From PALSA-600 sp963842335 (lineage in GTDB: Bacteria; Actinomycetota; Thermoleophilia; Gaiellales; Gaiellaceae): DNA of 64,000 nucleotides. A program made the translations under genes and the position numbers. The stretch is from the NCBI GenBank assembly GCA_963842335.1, contig CAWJGF010000001.1, positions 6,353-70,352 of the forward strand. Reading direction: 5' to 3'. Each line of letters opens with the position of its first letter. The first letter of the stretch is position 1. Of this stretch, positions 39,596-48,585 are shown piece by piece. Under the pieces are notes generated by a model, which had not been told where the DNA came from, did not search any database, and saw nothing but the letters and a program-made list of their open reading frames with translations.

Positions 39596-40225
39596 CTAGT
39601 GCGACGAGAGTGTTGTGACCTCGACCGAGTAGAGGGCGTAGGGCAGGGCGTCGAGCACGCGCCGGCGCGGTTCCTCGACCGTGAAGAAGCGCGGCATGGA
39701 CCGCTCGCGAAGCCACGCGAGCTCGCGCTTCTCGGCGAGCACGAGATCGATCGCGCCGCGATCGCCGCCGAGTGCGGCCCACCGTGCTCGGCCCTGCCAC
39801 GGCGTCAGGACGCGCGCGGTCACCTCCGCCGCCTCCTCGATCAGCGCCTTCGCCTGCTCTCCCCGGCGGCGGCGGAACCGGTTCGCAGACGAGCCTCCCT
39901 GCTTGTGGCGGTTCTTCACGAAGCGCGAGTCGACCTTCGACACCTGAAGCGCGTCGCCGTCGAAGACGCCAACCGCATAGCCGCCCAGCCGCACGAGGAC
40001 GACCGCGACGAGATGATCGCGCGCGATCTCGTCCAGCAACGGCTCGATGTGGACGGTGTCGTACGAGCCCGTGTGCCCCATCCCGAACGATGGACGCACC
40101 AGCAGCCGTTCGGACTCCGACTCGATCCGCACCGCGCCGTCGGCGTACGTCGTGCTTCCGGCGGTACCTTCGAGGGCCTCAAGGCGCTTCCGAACGTTGT
40201 CGCGCCCGATGAAGCGCGTGCTCAC
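39596..40225 (-). CDS. Actinobacterial Vms1-like release factor (acVLRF1), peptidyl-tRNA hydrolase
   Basis: The 209-residue protein from GTG 40225 contains KQGGSSANRFRRRR (residues 108-121), matching the KxGGxSxxRFxRR-type catalytic loop of the eRF1/Vms1-like release-factor fold described for actinobacteria. Family members release nascent peptide from tRNA on stalled large subunits. The flanking strands (VAVVLVRLGGYAVGVFDGDA and VSKVDSRFVKNRH) fit the eRF1 domain 2-like fold. Its start overlaps the stop of mutS2 (GTGA), so the two are translated together; MutS2 in Bacillus splits collided ribosomes, so the operon probably encodes two steps of ribosome rescue. Confidence 0.88.
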   Translation of the reverse strand: MSTRFIGRDNVRKRLEALEGTAGSTTYADGAVRIESESERLLVRPSFGMGHTGSYDTVHIEPLLDEIARDHLVAVVLVRLGGYAVGVFDGDALQVSKVDSRFVKNRHKQGGSSANRFRRRRGEQAKALIEEAAEVTARVLTPWQGRARWAALGGDRGAIDLVLAEKRELAWLRERSMPRFFTVEEPRRRVLDALPYALYSVEVTTLSSH

Positions 40226-42576
40226 TTCGCGGAGCCGAGCTGCACCAGTGTGGCGCCGTCCTGCGACTCCGCGGCGCTCGACTCGACGAGTGGATGCTTC
40301 TTCAACTCATCGCGCACGGCTGCGCGCACAGCGCCGGTGCCGCGCCCGTGCACGACGCGCACGCTCGAGAGCCCGGCGAGAGAGGCATCGTCGACGAACG
40401 AGCGCACCGCCTCGCGTGCGTCTTGCGCGCGCTGACCGCGCACGTCGATCTCGTCGGAGACGTCGCTGCGCGCCCCGGCGAGAATCCGCACCGCCGGCTC
40501 GCGGGGCGCTTCTTCTCGCCGGCTCGGTCGCAGCCGCGCCAGAGCGATCCGCACGCGGTGCCCGCCCGCCCCCACGACTTCGGCCTCGTCGCCGTCGATC
40601 GAGGCGATCGTTCCGCGGACTCCGATCTCGGGTGCCTCGACCGGATCGCCAGGCTCGAGCGGCGCGAGCAAGGGCAGCGGCTCGTCGAGCGTCTGGAGCG
40701 CGCGCTCTGCCCGACGCACCCGCGTCGACGCCTCTCCGAGCGCGCGATCGGCCGCGGGCGATGCGGCGGGCGCCCGCCTGGCCGCACGCATCTCGTCCCG
40801 GAGCGCCGCGAGCTCTGCGCGCGCCTCGGCCAGGTCGCGCTGCGCTTCGGCAGCCGCGAGCTCCCGCTCGTGCAGTGCCGACGCTCGCACTTTCGCGATC
40901 TCCGCCTCCAGCTCCTCGCCCCGCACGGCTGTCTGGCGGGCGAGCTGAATGGCATCCGCACGAGCGGCCCGCGCCACCGCCAGCTCGTCGCCGGCGGCGC
41001 GCTCGGCCGCCTCGGCCTCGGCAAGCAGCTCGGCGATCTGCAACCGCTCGGGCGCAACGTGGCCTCGCGCGTCCTCGACGACCGCCGGGTCGAGCCCGAG
41101 CCGCGCGGCGGTCGCGAGCGCATGTGACGTGCCCGGGCGCCCGAGCGCGATCCGGTACAGCGGCTCGTGCGTCGCAGGATCGAGCCCCGTCGCCGCGTTC
41201 GCCGCATCCTCGCTCGCGCTCGCCCATTCCTTCAGCTCGGGATAGTGCGTCGTCACGATCGTCAGCCGCGCCTGCCGGGCGAGCCGCCCGACGAGCGCCT
41301 GAGCGAGAGCCGACCCCTCGACGGGATCGGTACCCGACGCGACCTCGTCGACGAGCACGAGCGAGCGCTCGCTCGCTGCGTCGAGGATCGCGACGAGGGT
41401 CGAGATGTGCCCGGAGAAGGTCGAGAGGCTCATCTCGATCGACTGCTGGTCGCCGATGTCGGCGAGCACCTCGTCGAACACCGGCAGCCTGGCCGTCTCG
41501 GCCGGTACCCGTAACCCGGATTGGTGCAGCAACGCAGCGAGGCCGAGCGTCTTCAGCGCCACCGTCTTGCCGCCCGTGTTCGGCCCGCTGATCACGAGCG
41601 CGCGCAGCGCACCGAGGTCGAGATCGATCGGTATCGCACGCGCGGGGTCGAGCAGTGGATGCCGGGCCGCGATCAGCTGTACCTCGCTCGCCACCACGAC
41701 CGGCGTGCCGCGCCAGCTCCGCGAGAGCGCCGCGCACGCGACCGCGAGGTCGATCGCGCCGGTTGCTTCCACGAGTGCCTCCAAGTCAACCGAGCGCGCG
41801 CCGACCGACGCCGAGAGCTCGCGGAGGATTCGCGCCACCTCCTCGCGCTCGGCGCTCGCCGCCTCCGATTGGCGGTTGTTCAGCTCGACCACCTCGAGTG
41901 GCTCGACGAACAGCGTCTGCCCGGACGCCGAGACGTCGTGGACGATCCCGGGCACGCTGCGCCGCGAGCTCGCCTTCACCGCGAAGACGGGACGCCCGCC
42001 GCGCTGGGTGACGAAGTCCTCCTGCAGGTGCTCCTGCAGCCGAGACGTGCGGCCGAGCCTGCGCAGCTCCTCGGTGACGCGCTGCCGGCCGTCGCGCAGC
42101 TCCCTGCGCAGCTTGCGCAGCGTCGGTGACGCGTTGTCTCTCACATCCGAGCCGTCCTCCTCGACACAGCGTGCGATCTCGTCGGCGACGGCGCGCAGCG
42201 ACGGCTCGATCGAGCCCGCGATTCCGGCAAGGAGTGGGGCGACCGAAGCCTCCAGGTCGAGCGCGGTGCGTGCATTGATCCCGCCGACGACGGTCGTCGC
42301 GATCTCGGCCAGCGCGACCGGCGAGAGGGCGCCGCCACGCTCCGCGTGCTCGGCCGAGACGCGCACGTCGTGGATTCCCTGCAGCGGCGGTTCGGCCGAC
42401 AACTCGAAGAGCGCGGTCACCTCGGCGGTCAGGGCCTGGCGCCGCGCAACCTCCTCGGGGTCGCCGGAAGGGACGAGCGCGTGGGCCAGTTGCTCGCCGT
42501 AAGACGTCTCCGTCGCGGCCGCGAGTCGGGCGGTGATGGCCGGGAATTGCAGCGATTCGAGCGCCGATTCGTCCAC
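40222..42576 (-). CDS. mutS2: MutS2 ATPase with Smr endonuclease domain
   Basis: The 784-residue protein lacks the mismatch-recognition domain of MutS. It has a core/clamp region (to about 300), the ABC ATPase with Walker A GPNTGGKTVA (331-340), a Walker B/signature region with STFSGHISTLVAILD and LVLVDEVASGTDPVEG, a long coiled coil (RAARADAIQLARQTAVRGEE), a KOW-like LEPGDPVEAPEIGVRGTIAS and the C-terminal Smr domain with IDVRGQRAQDAREAV and HGRGTG (743-748). MutS2 acts on collided ribosomes in Bacillus subtilis and can suppress recombination in others. It is coupled to the Vms1-like gene downstream. Confidence 0.95.
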   Translation of the reverse strand: MDESALESLQFPAITARLAAATETSYGEQLAHALVPSGDPEEVARRQALTAEVTALFELSAEPPLQGIHDVRVSAEHAERGGALSPVALAEIATTVVGGINARTALDLEASVAPLLAGIAGSIEPSLRAVADEIARCVEEDGSDVRDNASPTLRKLRRELRDGRQRVTEELRRLGRTSRLQEHLQEDFVTQRGGRPVFAVKASSRRSVPGIVHDVSASGQTLFVEPLEVVELNNRQSEAASAEREEVARILRELSASVGARSVDLEALVEATGAIDLAVACAALSRSWRGTPVVVASEVQLIAARHPLLDPARAIPIDLDLGALRALVISGPNTGGKTVALKTLGLAALLHQSGLRVPAETARLPVFDEVLADIGDQQSIEMSLSTFSGHISTLVAILDAASERSLVLVDEVASGTDPVEGSALAQALVGRLARQARLTIVTTHYPELKEWASASEDAANAATGLDPATHEPLYRIALGRPGTSHALATAARLGLDPAVVEDARGHVAPERLQIAELLAEAEAAERAAGDELAVARAARADAIQLARQTAVRGEELEAEIAKVRASALHERELAAAEAQRDLAEARAELAALRDEMRAARRAPAASPAADRALGEASTRVRRAERALQTLDEPLPLLAPLEPGDPVEAPEIGVRGTIASIDGDEAEVVGAGGHRVRIALARLRPSRREEAPREPAVRILAGARSDVSDEIDVRGQRAQDAREAVRSFVDDASLAGLSSVRVVHGRGTGAVRAAVRDELKKHPLVESSAAESQDGATLVQLGSAK

Positions 42577-42630
42577 AGAGCGAGTCTACGAGTGCGAAGG
42601 GTGCCTCTCTGGCCCTATCTTGGAGGGTTG

Positions 42631-45528
42631 ATGTCAGAGCCCGATACCGCCCGGTCACCCTCCCTCGAGCTCGTCTGGCAGCACGACGGCACCGCATGGG
42701 CGTTCGTGCGCGGCGCCGACGGGACGTGCGGTGACGGCGATCTGCGGCTCGGCTTGCGCGCCGAGCTGGAGCTCGAGGCGGCTGGTGGTGCGCCGTTCCT
42801 GGCGCGCCGCATCGGGATTCCCGAGCTGGTGGAGCTGGCCGACGGGCCGCCCGGCGACCTGGCACTCGGCGACACCGCGCGCTGCGTTCTCGCCCTCGTG
42901 ACGCTTGCACGCCGCACCGTCTCGGAGGGCCTCGTGCATCCCCAGCTCGCACGCGGCGGCTCCAGCTGGTTCGCGTTCTGGGGCGCAACGCTCGACGAGA
43001 GCCTTCAGACAGAGTTGAACGGGATCGCCGCTGCGCTCCCGCCGGTCTGCGCGGAGTTCTTCCTCGGCGACAAGGTCGCCGCCGCGAACGGCCTCTACCC
43101 ACATCTCGTCGACCGGATCGCGCGCAACCGTCTGCACGAGGCAGGGCTGCAGCTCGGCAACGCTCTGCGCATCGGCCGCTCGCCCGCACTCGAGTCGTTC
43201 CTCAGCGGCCTCTCGGCGCCCGATCCGGAGCTGCCCGCGGCCTACAGCTATGCGACCCTTGCCGGTCGCATCTCGCGCTGGGTCGACGAGGGCCTCGGGC
43301 AGATCAAGGAGGCGCACTGGCAGGTCGGTCTGCATCTCGACGAGCGCGCCGCCGACGGCGATCTCGCGCTGGAGCTGTGGCTGCATGCCGAGGATGACCC
43401 GACACTCAGCCTGCCGGTGGAGCTTCTCTGGCGCGGCGGGGAGGACGGGTTCGCGTTCGTGCGCGCGAGCGATCCGTACGAGGATCTCGCGCTGCAACTC
43501 GAGGAGCTCGCACCGTTGCTCGCGGAGCACGGGATCGAGTTCGACGAGGACGAGCCCTGGTCTGTCGTCCTCGACGCCGACGCCGTAACGTCGTTCCTGC
43601 GCGAGCTGATGCCCTCTCTCGAGGAGCTGGGCGTGCCGGTGCTCTTACCGTCGGCGTGGGTGCGCTCGTCGCGCACGCTGCGGGCGAACCTGAAGGCGTC
43701 GGCCGAGTATCGTCCGGCGAGCGGTCTCCTCTCCACTGCGGAGCTCGCGACGTTCGACTGGCGGGTCGCGGTCGGCGACGTCGAATTGAGCGATGAGGAG
43801 TTGCACGCGCTCGCGGAAGCGAAGACGCCGGTGGTACGCGTCGCAGGCCGGTGGCACGCACTGCGGCACTCGGATGTCGAGCGCGCGGTGAAGTTTCTCG
43901 AGCGGCGCCGGGCCAGCGCGGGGATCGTCGACCTCGTTCGCGCCGTGTCTGGTCTCGAGACCGATGACTATGGGCTCGAACTGGGCGACGTCTCGCTCGA
44001 CCAGTCGCTCACGGATCTCCTCGACGGGGACGCGCGCTTCAAGCCGCTGCCGACGCCGGCCGGCATGTCGCTCCAGCTCTTCCCCTTCCAGGAGCGCGGG
44101 CACGGCTGGCTGCGCCTGCTGGGTGACCTCGGGATCGGCGCGATCCTGGCCGATGACATGGGGCTCGGGAAGACGGTGCAGGCGATCGCGATGCTCGTGT
44201 CGGAGCGGGAGGAGTACGGGCGAGAAGCGTTCGGCCCGACGCTCGTCGTCTGTCCGATGAGCGTGGCACGGCAGTGGGTGAAGGAAGCGGAACGGTTCGC
44301 GCCGGAACTGCGGGTGCACCTGCATCACGGCAGCGACCGCCTGGCGGACGATGCACTACTCGTCGCGGTGGGCAACGTGGACGTGGTGGTCACGTCGTAC
44401 GACATCGTCACGCGCGACCTCGAGACGCTGCAGCGCGTGGCGTGGGACAGGCTGTTGATGGACGAGGCACAGGACGTGAAGAACCCTGCGACGAAGCGCG
44501 CGCGGTCGCTTCGGTTGCTGCGCGCGCGGAGGCGCGTCGCGATGACGGGCACGCCGATCGAGAACCACCTCGGCGAGCTGTGGGCTTTGATGGACATCCT
44601 CAACCCGGGCTTGCTCGGCTCGCGCGATGCGTTTTCGCGAACGTTCACGAATCCGATCCAGCTGGGGAACGACGAGGCCGCGCTCGAGCGGCTTCGGTCG
44701 ATCGTGCAGCCGTTCATCCTGCGGCGGGCGAAGGATGCGCCGGAGGTGGAGCTCGACCTGCCGCCGATCACGGTCGAGAAGGACTACTGCCGGCTGACGG
44801 TCGAGCAGGCGAGCCTGTATCAGGCGACGGTCGACAACTGGCTCCCGCGGGTGGAGGCGCACGAGGACCGGTTCGGCCGCCGCGGTGCGGTGCTCGCGAT
44901 GCTGGGGCACCTGAAGCAGGTGTGCAACCACCCCGAGATGCTGGTGCACACGGGTGCGCCGCTCGACGGCCGGTCGGGCAAGCTCGAGCGGCTCGTCGAG
45001 CTCTTGCGCGAGATGCCGGCGAACGACAAGGCGCTCGTCTTCACGCAGTACCCGAGCTTCGACCGCCTGGTGCCGTACCTGGCGGAACGGCTCGGCCGAC
45101 GGGTGGGCTTCTTCCACGGCCGGCTGAACGCGAAGCAGCGGGAGGAGCTGTTGACCGCGTTCGCCGGCGACGACGGCCCGTCGTTGCTCGTCATCTCGAT
45201 CCGAGCCGGCGGCCGGGGCCTCAACCTGCCGGCGGCCAACCACGTCTTCCACTTCGACCGCTGGTGGAACCCGGCGGTCGAGCAGCAGGCAACCGATCGT
45301 GTGCACAGGTTGGGACAGCGCAAGCCGGTCTTCGTGCACAGCCTGATCTGTCTCGGCACGCTCGAGGAGCGAATCGACCAGCTGCTCGACTCGAAGCGCG
45401 AGCTGGTCGAGAAGGTGATGGCCGGCCGTTCGGAGGACTGGCTCGGCGATCTCGACCTGGGCGCGATCCGCGCCGCCGTGGCTCTCTCGCCGGAGTCGGT
45501 CGATGACGCCGTGAAGGATGCGGCCTAA
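42631..45528 (+). CDS. SNF2 family helicase/ATPase
   Basis: From ATG 42631, behind GGAGGG, the product has 965 residues. The N-terminal half holds the SNF2-associated region (SGLLSTAELATFDWRVAVGD). The ATPase follows: Walker A ILADDMGLGKT (near residue 512), DEAQ box (near 611) and VAMTGTPIENHLGELWALMD, then the C-terminal lobe with FTQYPSFDRLVPYLAERLGR and VHRLGQRKPVFVHSLI (motif VI, QATDRVHRLGQ). Such Swi2/Snf2 ATPases translocate on DNA without unwinding. The next gene, with no gap, encodes a SWIM zinc-finger protein, a known partner arrangement. Confidence 0.93.
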   Translation: MSEPDTARSPSLELVWQHDGTAWAFVRGADGTCGDGDLRLGLRAELELEAAGGAPFLARRIGIPELVELADGPPGDLALGDTARCVLALVTLARRTVSEGLVHPQLARGGSSWFAFWGATLDESLQTELNGIAAALPPVCAEFFLGDKVAAANGLYPHLVDRIARNRLHEAGLQLGNALRIGRSPALESFLSGLSAPDPELPAAYSYATLAGRISRWVDEGLGQIKEAHWQVGLHLDERAADGDLALELWLHAEDDPTLSLPVELLWRGGEDGFAFVRASDPYEDLALQLEELAPLLAEHGIEFDEDEPWSVVLDADAVTSFLRELMPSLEELGVPVLLPSAWVRSSRTLRANLKASAEYRPASGLLSTAELATFDWRVAVGDVELSDEELHALAEAKTPVVRVAGRWHALRHSDVERAVKFLERRRASAGIVDLVRAVSGLETDDYGLELGDVSLDQSLTDLLDGDARFKPLPTPAGMSLQLFPFQERGHGWLRLLGDLGIGAILADDMGLGKTVQAIAMLVSEREEYGREAFGPTLVVCPMSVARQWVKEAERFAPELRVHLHHGSDRLADDALLVAVGNVDVVVTSYDIVTRDLETLQRVAWDRLLMDEAQDVKNPATKRARSLRLLRARRRVAMTGTPIENHLGELWALMDILNPGLLGSRDAFSRTFTNPIQLGNDEAALERLRSIVQPFILRRAKDAPEVELDLPPITVEKDYCRLTVEQASLYQATVDNWLPRVEAHEDRFGRRGAVLAMLGHLKQVCNHPEMLVHTGAPLDGRSGKLERLVELLREMPANDKALVFTQYPSFDRLVPYLAERLGRRVGFFHGRLNAKQREELLTAFAGDDGPSLLVISIRAGGRGLNLPAANHVFHFDRWWNPAVEQQATDRVHRLGQRKPVFVHSLICLGTLEERIDQLLDSKRELVEKVMAGRSEDWLGDLDLGAIRAAVALSPESVDDAVKDAA

Positions 45529-46188
45529 ATGGGCCCGTGGTCGAGGTCGTTCGTGTCGGCGGTCGTCGCCCGCACGGAGCGCCCGTCGGAGGAGGTGCTC
45601 GCCGACGTGCGCGACCTGACGGTCGACGTGGGAGTGATCCGCTTCCAGGTCGGCGAGTGCACGGTCACCCTGAGCGCCGACCCGGTCCCGCCCCGCATCT
45701 GGGCGGCGATGACGCGCTTCGCCCGAGGACGCGGCCCGTTGGAGGAAGCTGTCGCCGGCCGAGTCCAGTCGGTCCACCTCGAGCACCTGATGGCGGAGGA
45801 CTGGGGCGAGCCCCTCGTCCCGCGGGCGCGCTCGATCGCCCGCGCCTGCACGTGCGACGATGACGCTGTGTGCGAGCACATCGTCGCAGTCACCTTCGCG
45901 TTCGCGGATCTGGTCGACGACGACCCGGCCGTTCTCCTGCGGTGGCGCGGCTGTATCGACGATCCCCCGGCAGTCGAAGCCCAGCCGGTCGTGCAGGAGA
46001 AAAGGCGACCGGAAGATGCGTGGAACGGCGGCGCACTCCCTGACCCGCGGGAGCCACGCGTGGTGACCCCCGGAGCCGTCCTGAAGCGGCTCGGGCCGAG
46101 TCAGGTTCGCGTCGGCGATGAAGACCTGAGCGACGTGCTGATCCGGGCGTACGCGCACCTCGGCTCGTCCGGCGGCGCCTCGAGGTAG
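45529..46188 (+). CDS. SWIM zinc-finger family protein
   Basis: The 219-residue protein starts at ATG 45529 directly after the SNF2 stop (TAA then ATG). It contains a SWIM-type zinc finger ACTCDDDAVCEHIVAVTFAF with the C-x-C-x(n)-C-x-H pattern, flanked by a helical N-terminal region (TERPSEEVLADVRDLTVDVG and GRVQSVHLEHLMAEDWGEPL) and a less conserved C-terminal part. SWIM proteins bind DNA or partner proteins; a pairing with SNF2 ATPases is common in actinobacteria and points to a joint function, possibly repair. This role is inference. Confidence 0.9.
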   Translation: MGPWSRSFVSAVVARTERPSEEVLADVRDLTVDVGVIRFQVGECTVTLSADPVPPRIWAAMTRFARGRGPLEEAVAGRVQSVHLEHLMAEDWGEPLVPRARSIARACTCDDDAVCEHIVAVTFAFADLVDDDPAVLLRWRGCIDDPPAVEAQPVVQEKRRPEDAWNGGALPDPREPRVVTPGAVLKRLGPSQVRVGDEDLSDVLIRAYAHLGSSGGASR

Positions 46189-46189
46189 C

Positions 46190-47413
46190 TCAAGCCCCTG
46201 CGGGCGAGTCAAGAACGGGCCGGAAGCCGTGGATCGTCGCGTGCTGGACACGCCAGCCGCTCACGCCTCGGCGGTCGAGGTTCACGAGCAGGATCCCGGT
46301 GCGCTCGGTGTCCGGCGAGTGAGCCGGAAAGACGAAGTTGCCGAGCGTCCACGCGACGACGCTTCGGCGCGACGCGGTCTCGACGCCTCCGAAGACATGC
46401 GGGTGCGCGCCGAGCACGACCTGCGCGCCTGCGCCGAGCGCGACAGCCGCGAGCTCTCGTTGGCGGGCAGACGGCTCCGGGTGGAGCTCGGTGCCCCAGT
46501 GGAACCAGACGACGACGACGTCGGCGCGGTGCCGTGCGCCGCGGACCGCCGCGGCGATGACCGCGGGATCGGCTGCGGCGGTCCCCGGCGTCCGGAGGCC
46601 GGCGTTGAACCCGTAGGGGTTGACATCCGAGAAGCCGAGGAAGGCGACGCGCAGGCCGCCAACAGTGGCGATCGCGGGGCGCACCGCCTCGCTGGCATTT
46701 CGGCCGCCGCCGACGACGAGCAGCCCGGCGGCCCGTCCGTAGCGAACTGTGTCGAGTAGCGCCTCCGAGCCGAAGTCACCGGAGTGGTTGTTGGCGACCG
46801 TCACGACGTCGAGCCCCCCGGCGGCGCGCGCGCCGTGCAGCAACGCAGGCACGCCGCGGAAATGGAACTCCTTGTCCGGCACCGCGGTCCCGCGCGTGGA
46901 GATCGCGCCCTCGAGGTTCGCCGTCGCGAGATCCGCGTTGCGCAGGACCGGCCCGACGCTCGTCCAGGGGTACGCTGCGCCCAGCGTCGCGACGCTGGCG
47001 CCGACCTCCTCGCCGCTCGTGACGTCGCCCACCGCGGCGAGCGTCACCGGACGCGTGGTCAGGACGCCGACCCGTTTGACCCGGCTGTCGCTCGCGACTG
47101 CGACCGTGGAGCGACCCGGCGGCGGGGCGACAAAGGCGATGCGAAAGCGACCGAGGCGGCCCGAGGTGGTGCGCCCCGCGACGGACCCTCGCACCAGAAC
47201 GTGCACCGGCCGGTCGCTACCCGCGAATCCGGAGACGACGATTCGCACGCCCGGCGCCGCCCAGGTGGGGAGGCGTGAGGAGACCGTCACCTGCGCGGTC
47301 GCGTGCCGCCGCGTGGAGCCGGGCGCGCTGGCCGCAGAGCCGGCCAGCTGCACCGCGAAGACCGCGAGCGCGATCGTTCCGAGGATCGCCCCAAGGGCGA
47401 CTGCGCGCGACAC
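46190..47413 (-). CDS. Secreted CapA-like metallophosphatase
   Basis: The 407-residue protein begins with a signal peptide or anchor (VALGAILGTIALAVFAVQLA), followed by a beta-rich region (residues 40-120) and a CapA/PGA_cap domain: LAAVGDVTSGEEVGASVATL, NLEGAISTRGTAVPDKEFHF, DVVTVANNHSGDFGSEALLD, VWFHWGTELHPEPSARQREL and VVLGAHPHVFGGVETASRRS. The Asp, Asn-His and GAHPH residues are the metal ligands of the calcineurin-like fold. CapA-type proteins act in capsule or polyglutamate synthesis and retention; the exact substrate is unknown. It converges on the SWIM gene one base from its stop. Confidence 0.9.
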   Translation of the reverse strand: MSRAVALGAILGTIALAVFAVQLAGSAASAPGSTRRHATAQVTVSSRLPTWAAPGVRIVVSGFAGSDRPVHVLVRGSVAGRTTSGRLGRFRIAFVAPPPGRSTVAVASDSRVKRVGVLTTRPVTLAAVGDVTSGEEVGASVATLGAAYPWTSVGPVLRNADLATANLEGAISTRGTAVPDKEFHFRGVPALLHGARAAGGLDVVTVANNHSGDFGSEALLDTVRYGRAAGLLVVGGGRNASEAVRPAIATVGGLRVAFLGFSDVNPYGFNAGLRTPGTAAADPAVIAAAVRGARHRADVVVVWFHWGTELHPEPSARQRELAAVALGAGAQVVLGAHPHVFGGVETASRRSVVAWTLGNFVFPAHSPDTERTGILLVNLDRRGVSGWRVQHATIHGFRPVLDSPAGA

Positions 47414-47464
47414 GGAGACACACTTCGGGCGCGGACAGGTGGTTCCTTGCCTGCTCGCGTTCCG

Positions 47465-47470
47465 TAGGAT
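47465..47470 (+). promoter_or_regulatory. Candidate -10 box for the alcohol dehydrogenase
   Basis: TAGGAT lies 8 bases before ATG 47479 and no ribosome-binding site is visible, which fits a leaderless mRNA. Confidence 0.4.
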
Positions 47471-47478
47471 CGCCCTGG

Positions 47479-48585
47479 ATGCAGATCAGAGCCGCCGTCC
47501 TCGAGGAGTTCGGAGCCCCGCTCACCGTGCAGCAGGTCGAGCTCGCCGAGCCGCGCGCCGGCGAGGTGCTCGTGCGCCTGGTGGCCTGCGGTGTGTGTCA
47601 CACAGACCTTTACACGGCCTCGGGCGCCGATCCGTCCGGCTACGCGCCGACCGTGCTGGGGCACGAAGGCGCCGGCGTCGTCGAGCAGATCGGTGAGGGT
47701 GTCGGTTCGCTCGCGATCGGTGACCACGTGGTGACGCTCTTCTCACCGCAGTGCCGGGAGTGCATCCACTGTCTGAGCGACCGCACCAACCTGTGCCTCG
47801 CGATCCGCGAGCAGCAGAACAAGGGCTACCTGCCCGACGGCACGACCCGGCTCTCGCTCGACGGCCGGCCGGTGCGGCATTTCATGGGCACGTCGACGTT
47901 CGCGGAGTACACCGTCATGCCCGAGATCGCGCTCGCGAAGGTCAACCCTGAAGCTCCACTCGAGGGTGCCGCCCTGTTCGCCTGCGGGCTTTCGACCGGG
48001 ATCGGCGCGGCGATGAACACGGCGAGGGTCGAGGCGGGCTCGACCTGCGTCGTCTTCGGTGCCGGCATGGTCGGCCTCGGCGCCGTGATCGGCTGCCGCC
48101 TGCAGGGCGCCGAACGGATCGTCTGCGTCGACCTCTCGGAAGGGCGCCTGGGCCTTGCGCGTGCGCACGGCGCGACCGAGACGATGCTCGGCGGGCCTGA
48201 CACGGTCGAGCAGATCCTCGAGTCGACCGGAGGATTCGGCGCGGACCACACCTTCGAGGCAACCGGCAACGTCGCCGTGATGCGCCAGGCCGTCGAGTCG
48301 GCGCGGATGGGGTGGGGCCTCTGCACCGTCGCCGGGGTAGCCGGGAAAGGCGAGACGCTCGACATCGTGCCTCGCTACCTGATCACCGGTCGCCGTGTCG
48401 CCGGATCGTCGTTCGGCGGCGTCAAGGGACGCGACGGCGTGCCGCAGCTCGTCGAGCGCTGGCTCGCGGGCGAAATCGACGTCGAGTCGTTCATCTCGCA
48501 CCGTCTGTCTCTCGACGAGGTGAATCGCGGCTTCGAGTTGATGGAGGCGCAGGACGGCATCCGGAGCGTGATCGAGTTCACGTGA
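47479..48585 (+). CDS. Zinc alcohol dehydrogenase, class III thiol-dependent formaldehyde dehydrogenase-like
   Basis: The 368-residue protein has zinc ligands in ACGVCHTDLY and LGHEGAGVVEQ, the structural zinc CRECIHCLSDRTNLC (C-x2-C-x2-C-x7-C) and the NAD site CVVFGAGMVGLGAVIGCRLQ. The order and ending RGFELMEAQDGIRSVIEF fit class III ADHs, which oxidise S-hydroxymethyl-glutathione or -mycothiol and reduce S-nitrosothiols. In mycobacteria mscR (Rv2259) is followed by a metallo-hydrolase gene, as here. I infer a thiol-dependent formaldehyde or nitrosothiol role; which thiol this organism uses is unknown. The stop overlaps the next GTG (GTGA). Confidence 0.88.
   Translation: MQIRAAVLEEFGAPLTVQQVELAEPRAGEVLVRLVACGVCHTDLYTASGADPSGYAPTVLGHEGAGVVEQIGEGVGSLAIGDHVVTLFSPQCRECIHCLSDRTNLCLAIREQQNKGYLPDGTTRLSLDGRPVRHFMGTSTFAEYTVMPEIALAKVNPEAPLEGAALFACGLSTGIGAAMNTARVEAGSTCVVFGAGMVGLGAVIGCRLQGAERIVCVDLSEGRLGLARAHGATETMLGGPDTVEQILESTGGFGADHTFEATGNVAVMRQAVESARMGWGLCTVAGVAGKGETLDIVPRYLITGRRVAGSSFGGVKGRDGVPQLVERWLAGEIDVESFISHRLSLDEVNRGFELMEAQDGIRSVIEFT

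Noticed and set aside
40047..41591. A 514-codon Arg-rich frame opposite mutS2
   Set aside because: Its composition is that of the reverse complement of an acidic GC-rich gene; mutS2 motifs are certain on the other strand.
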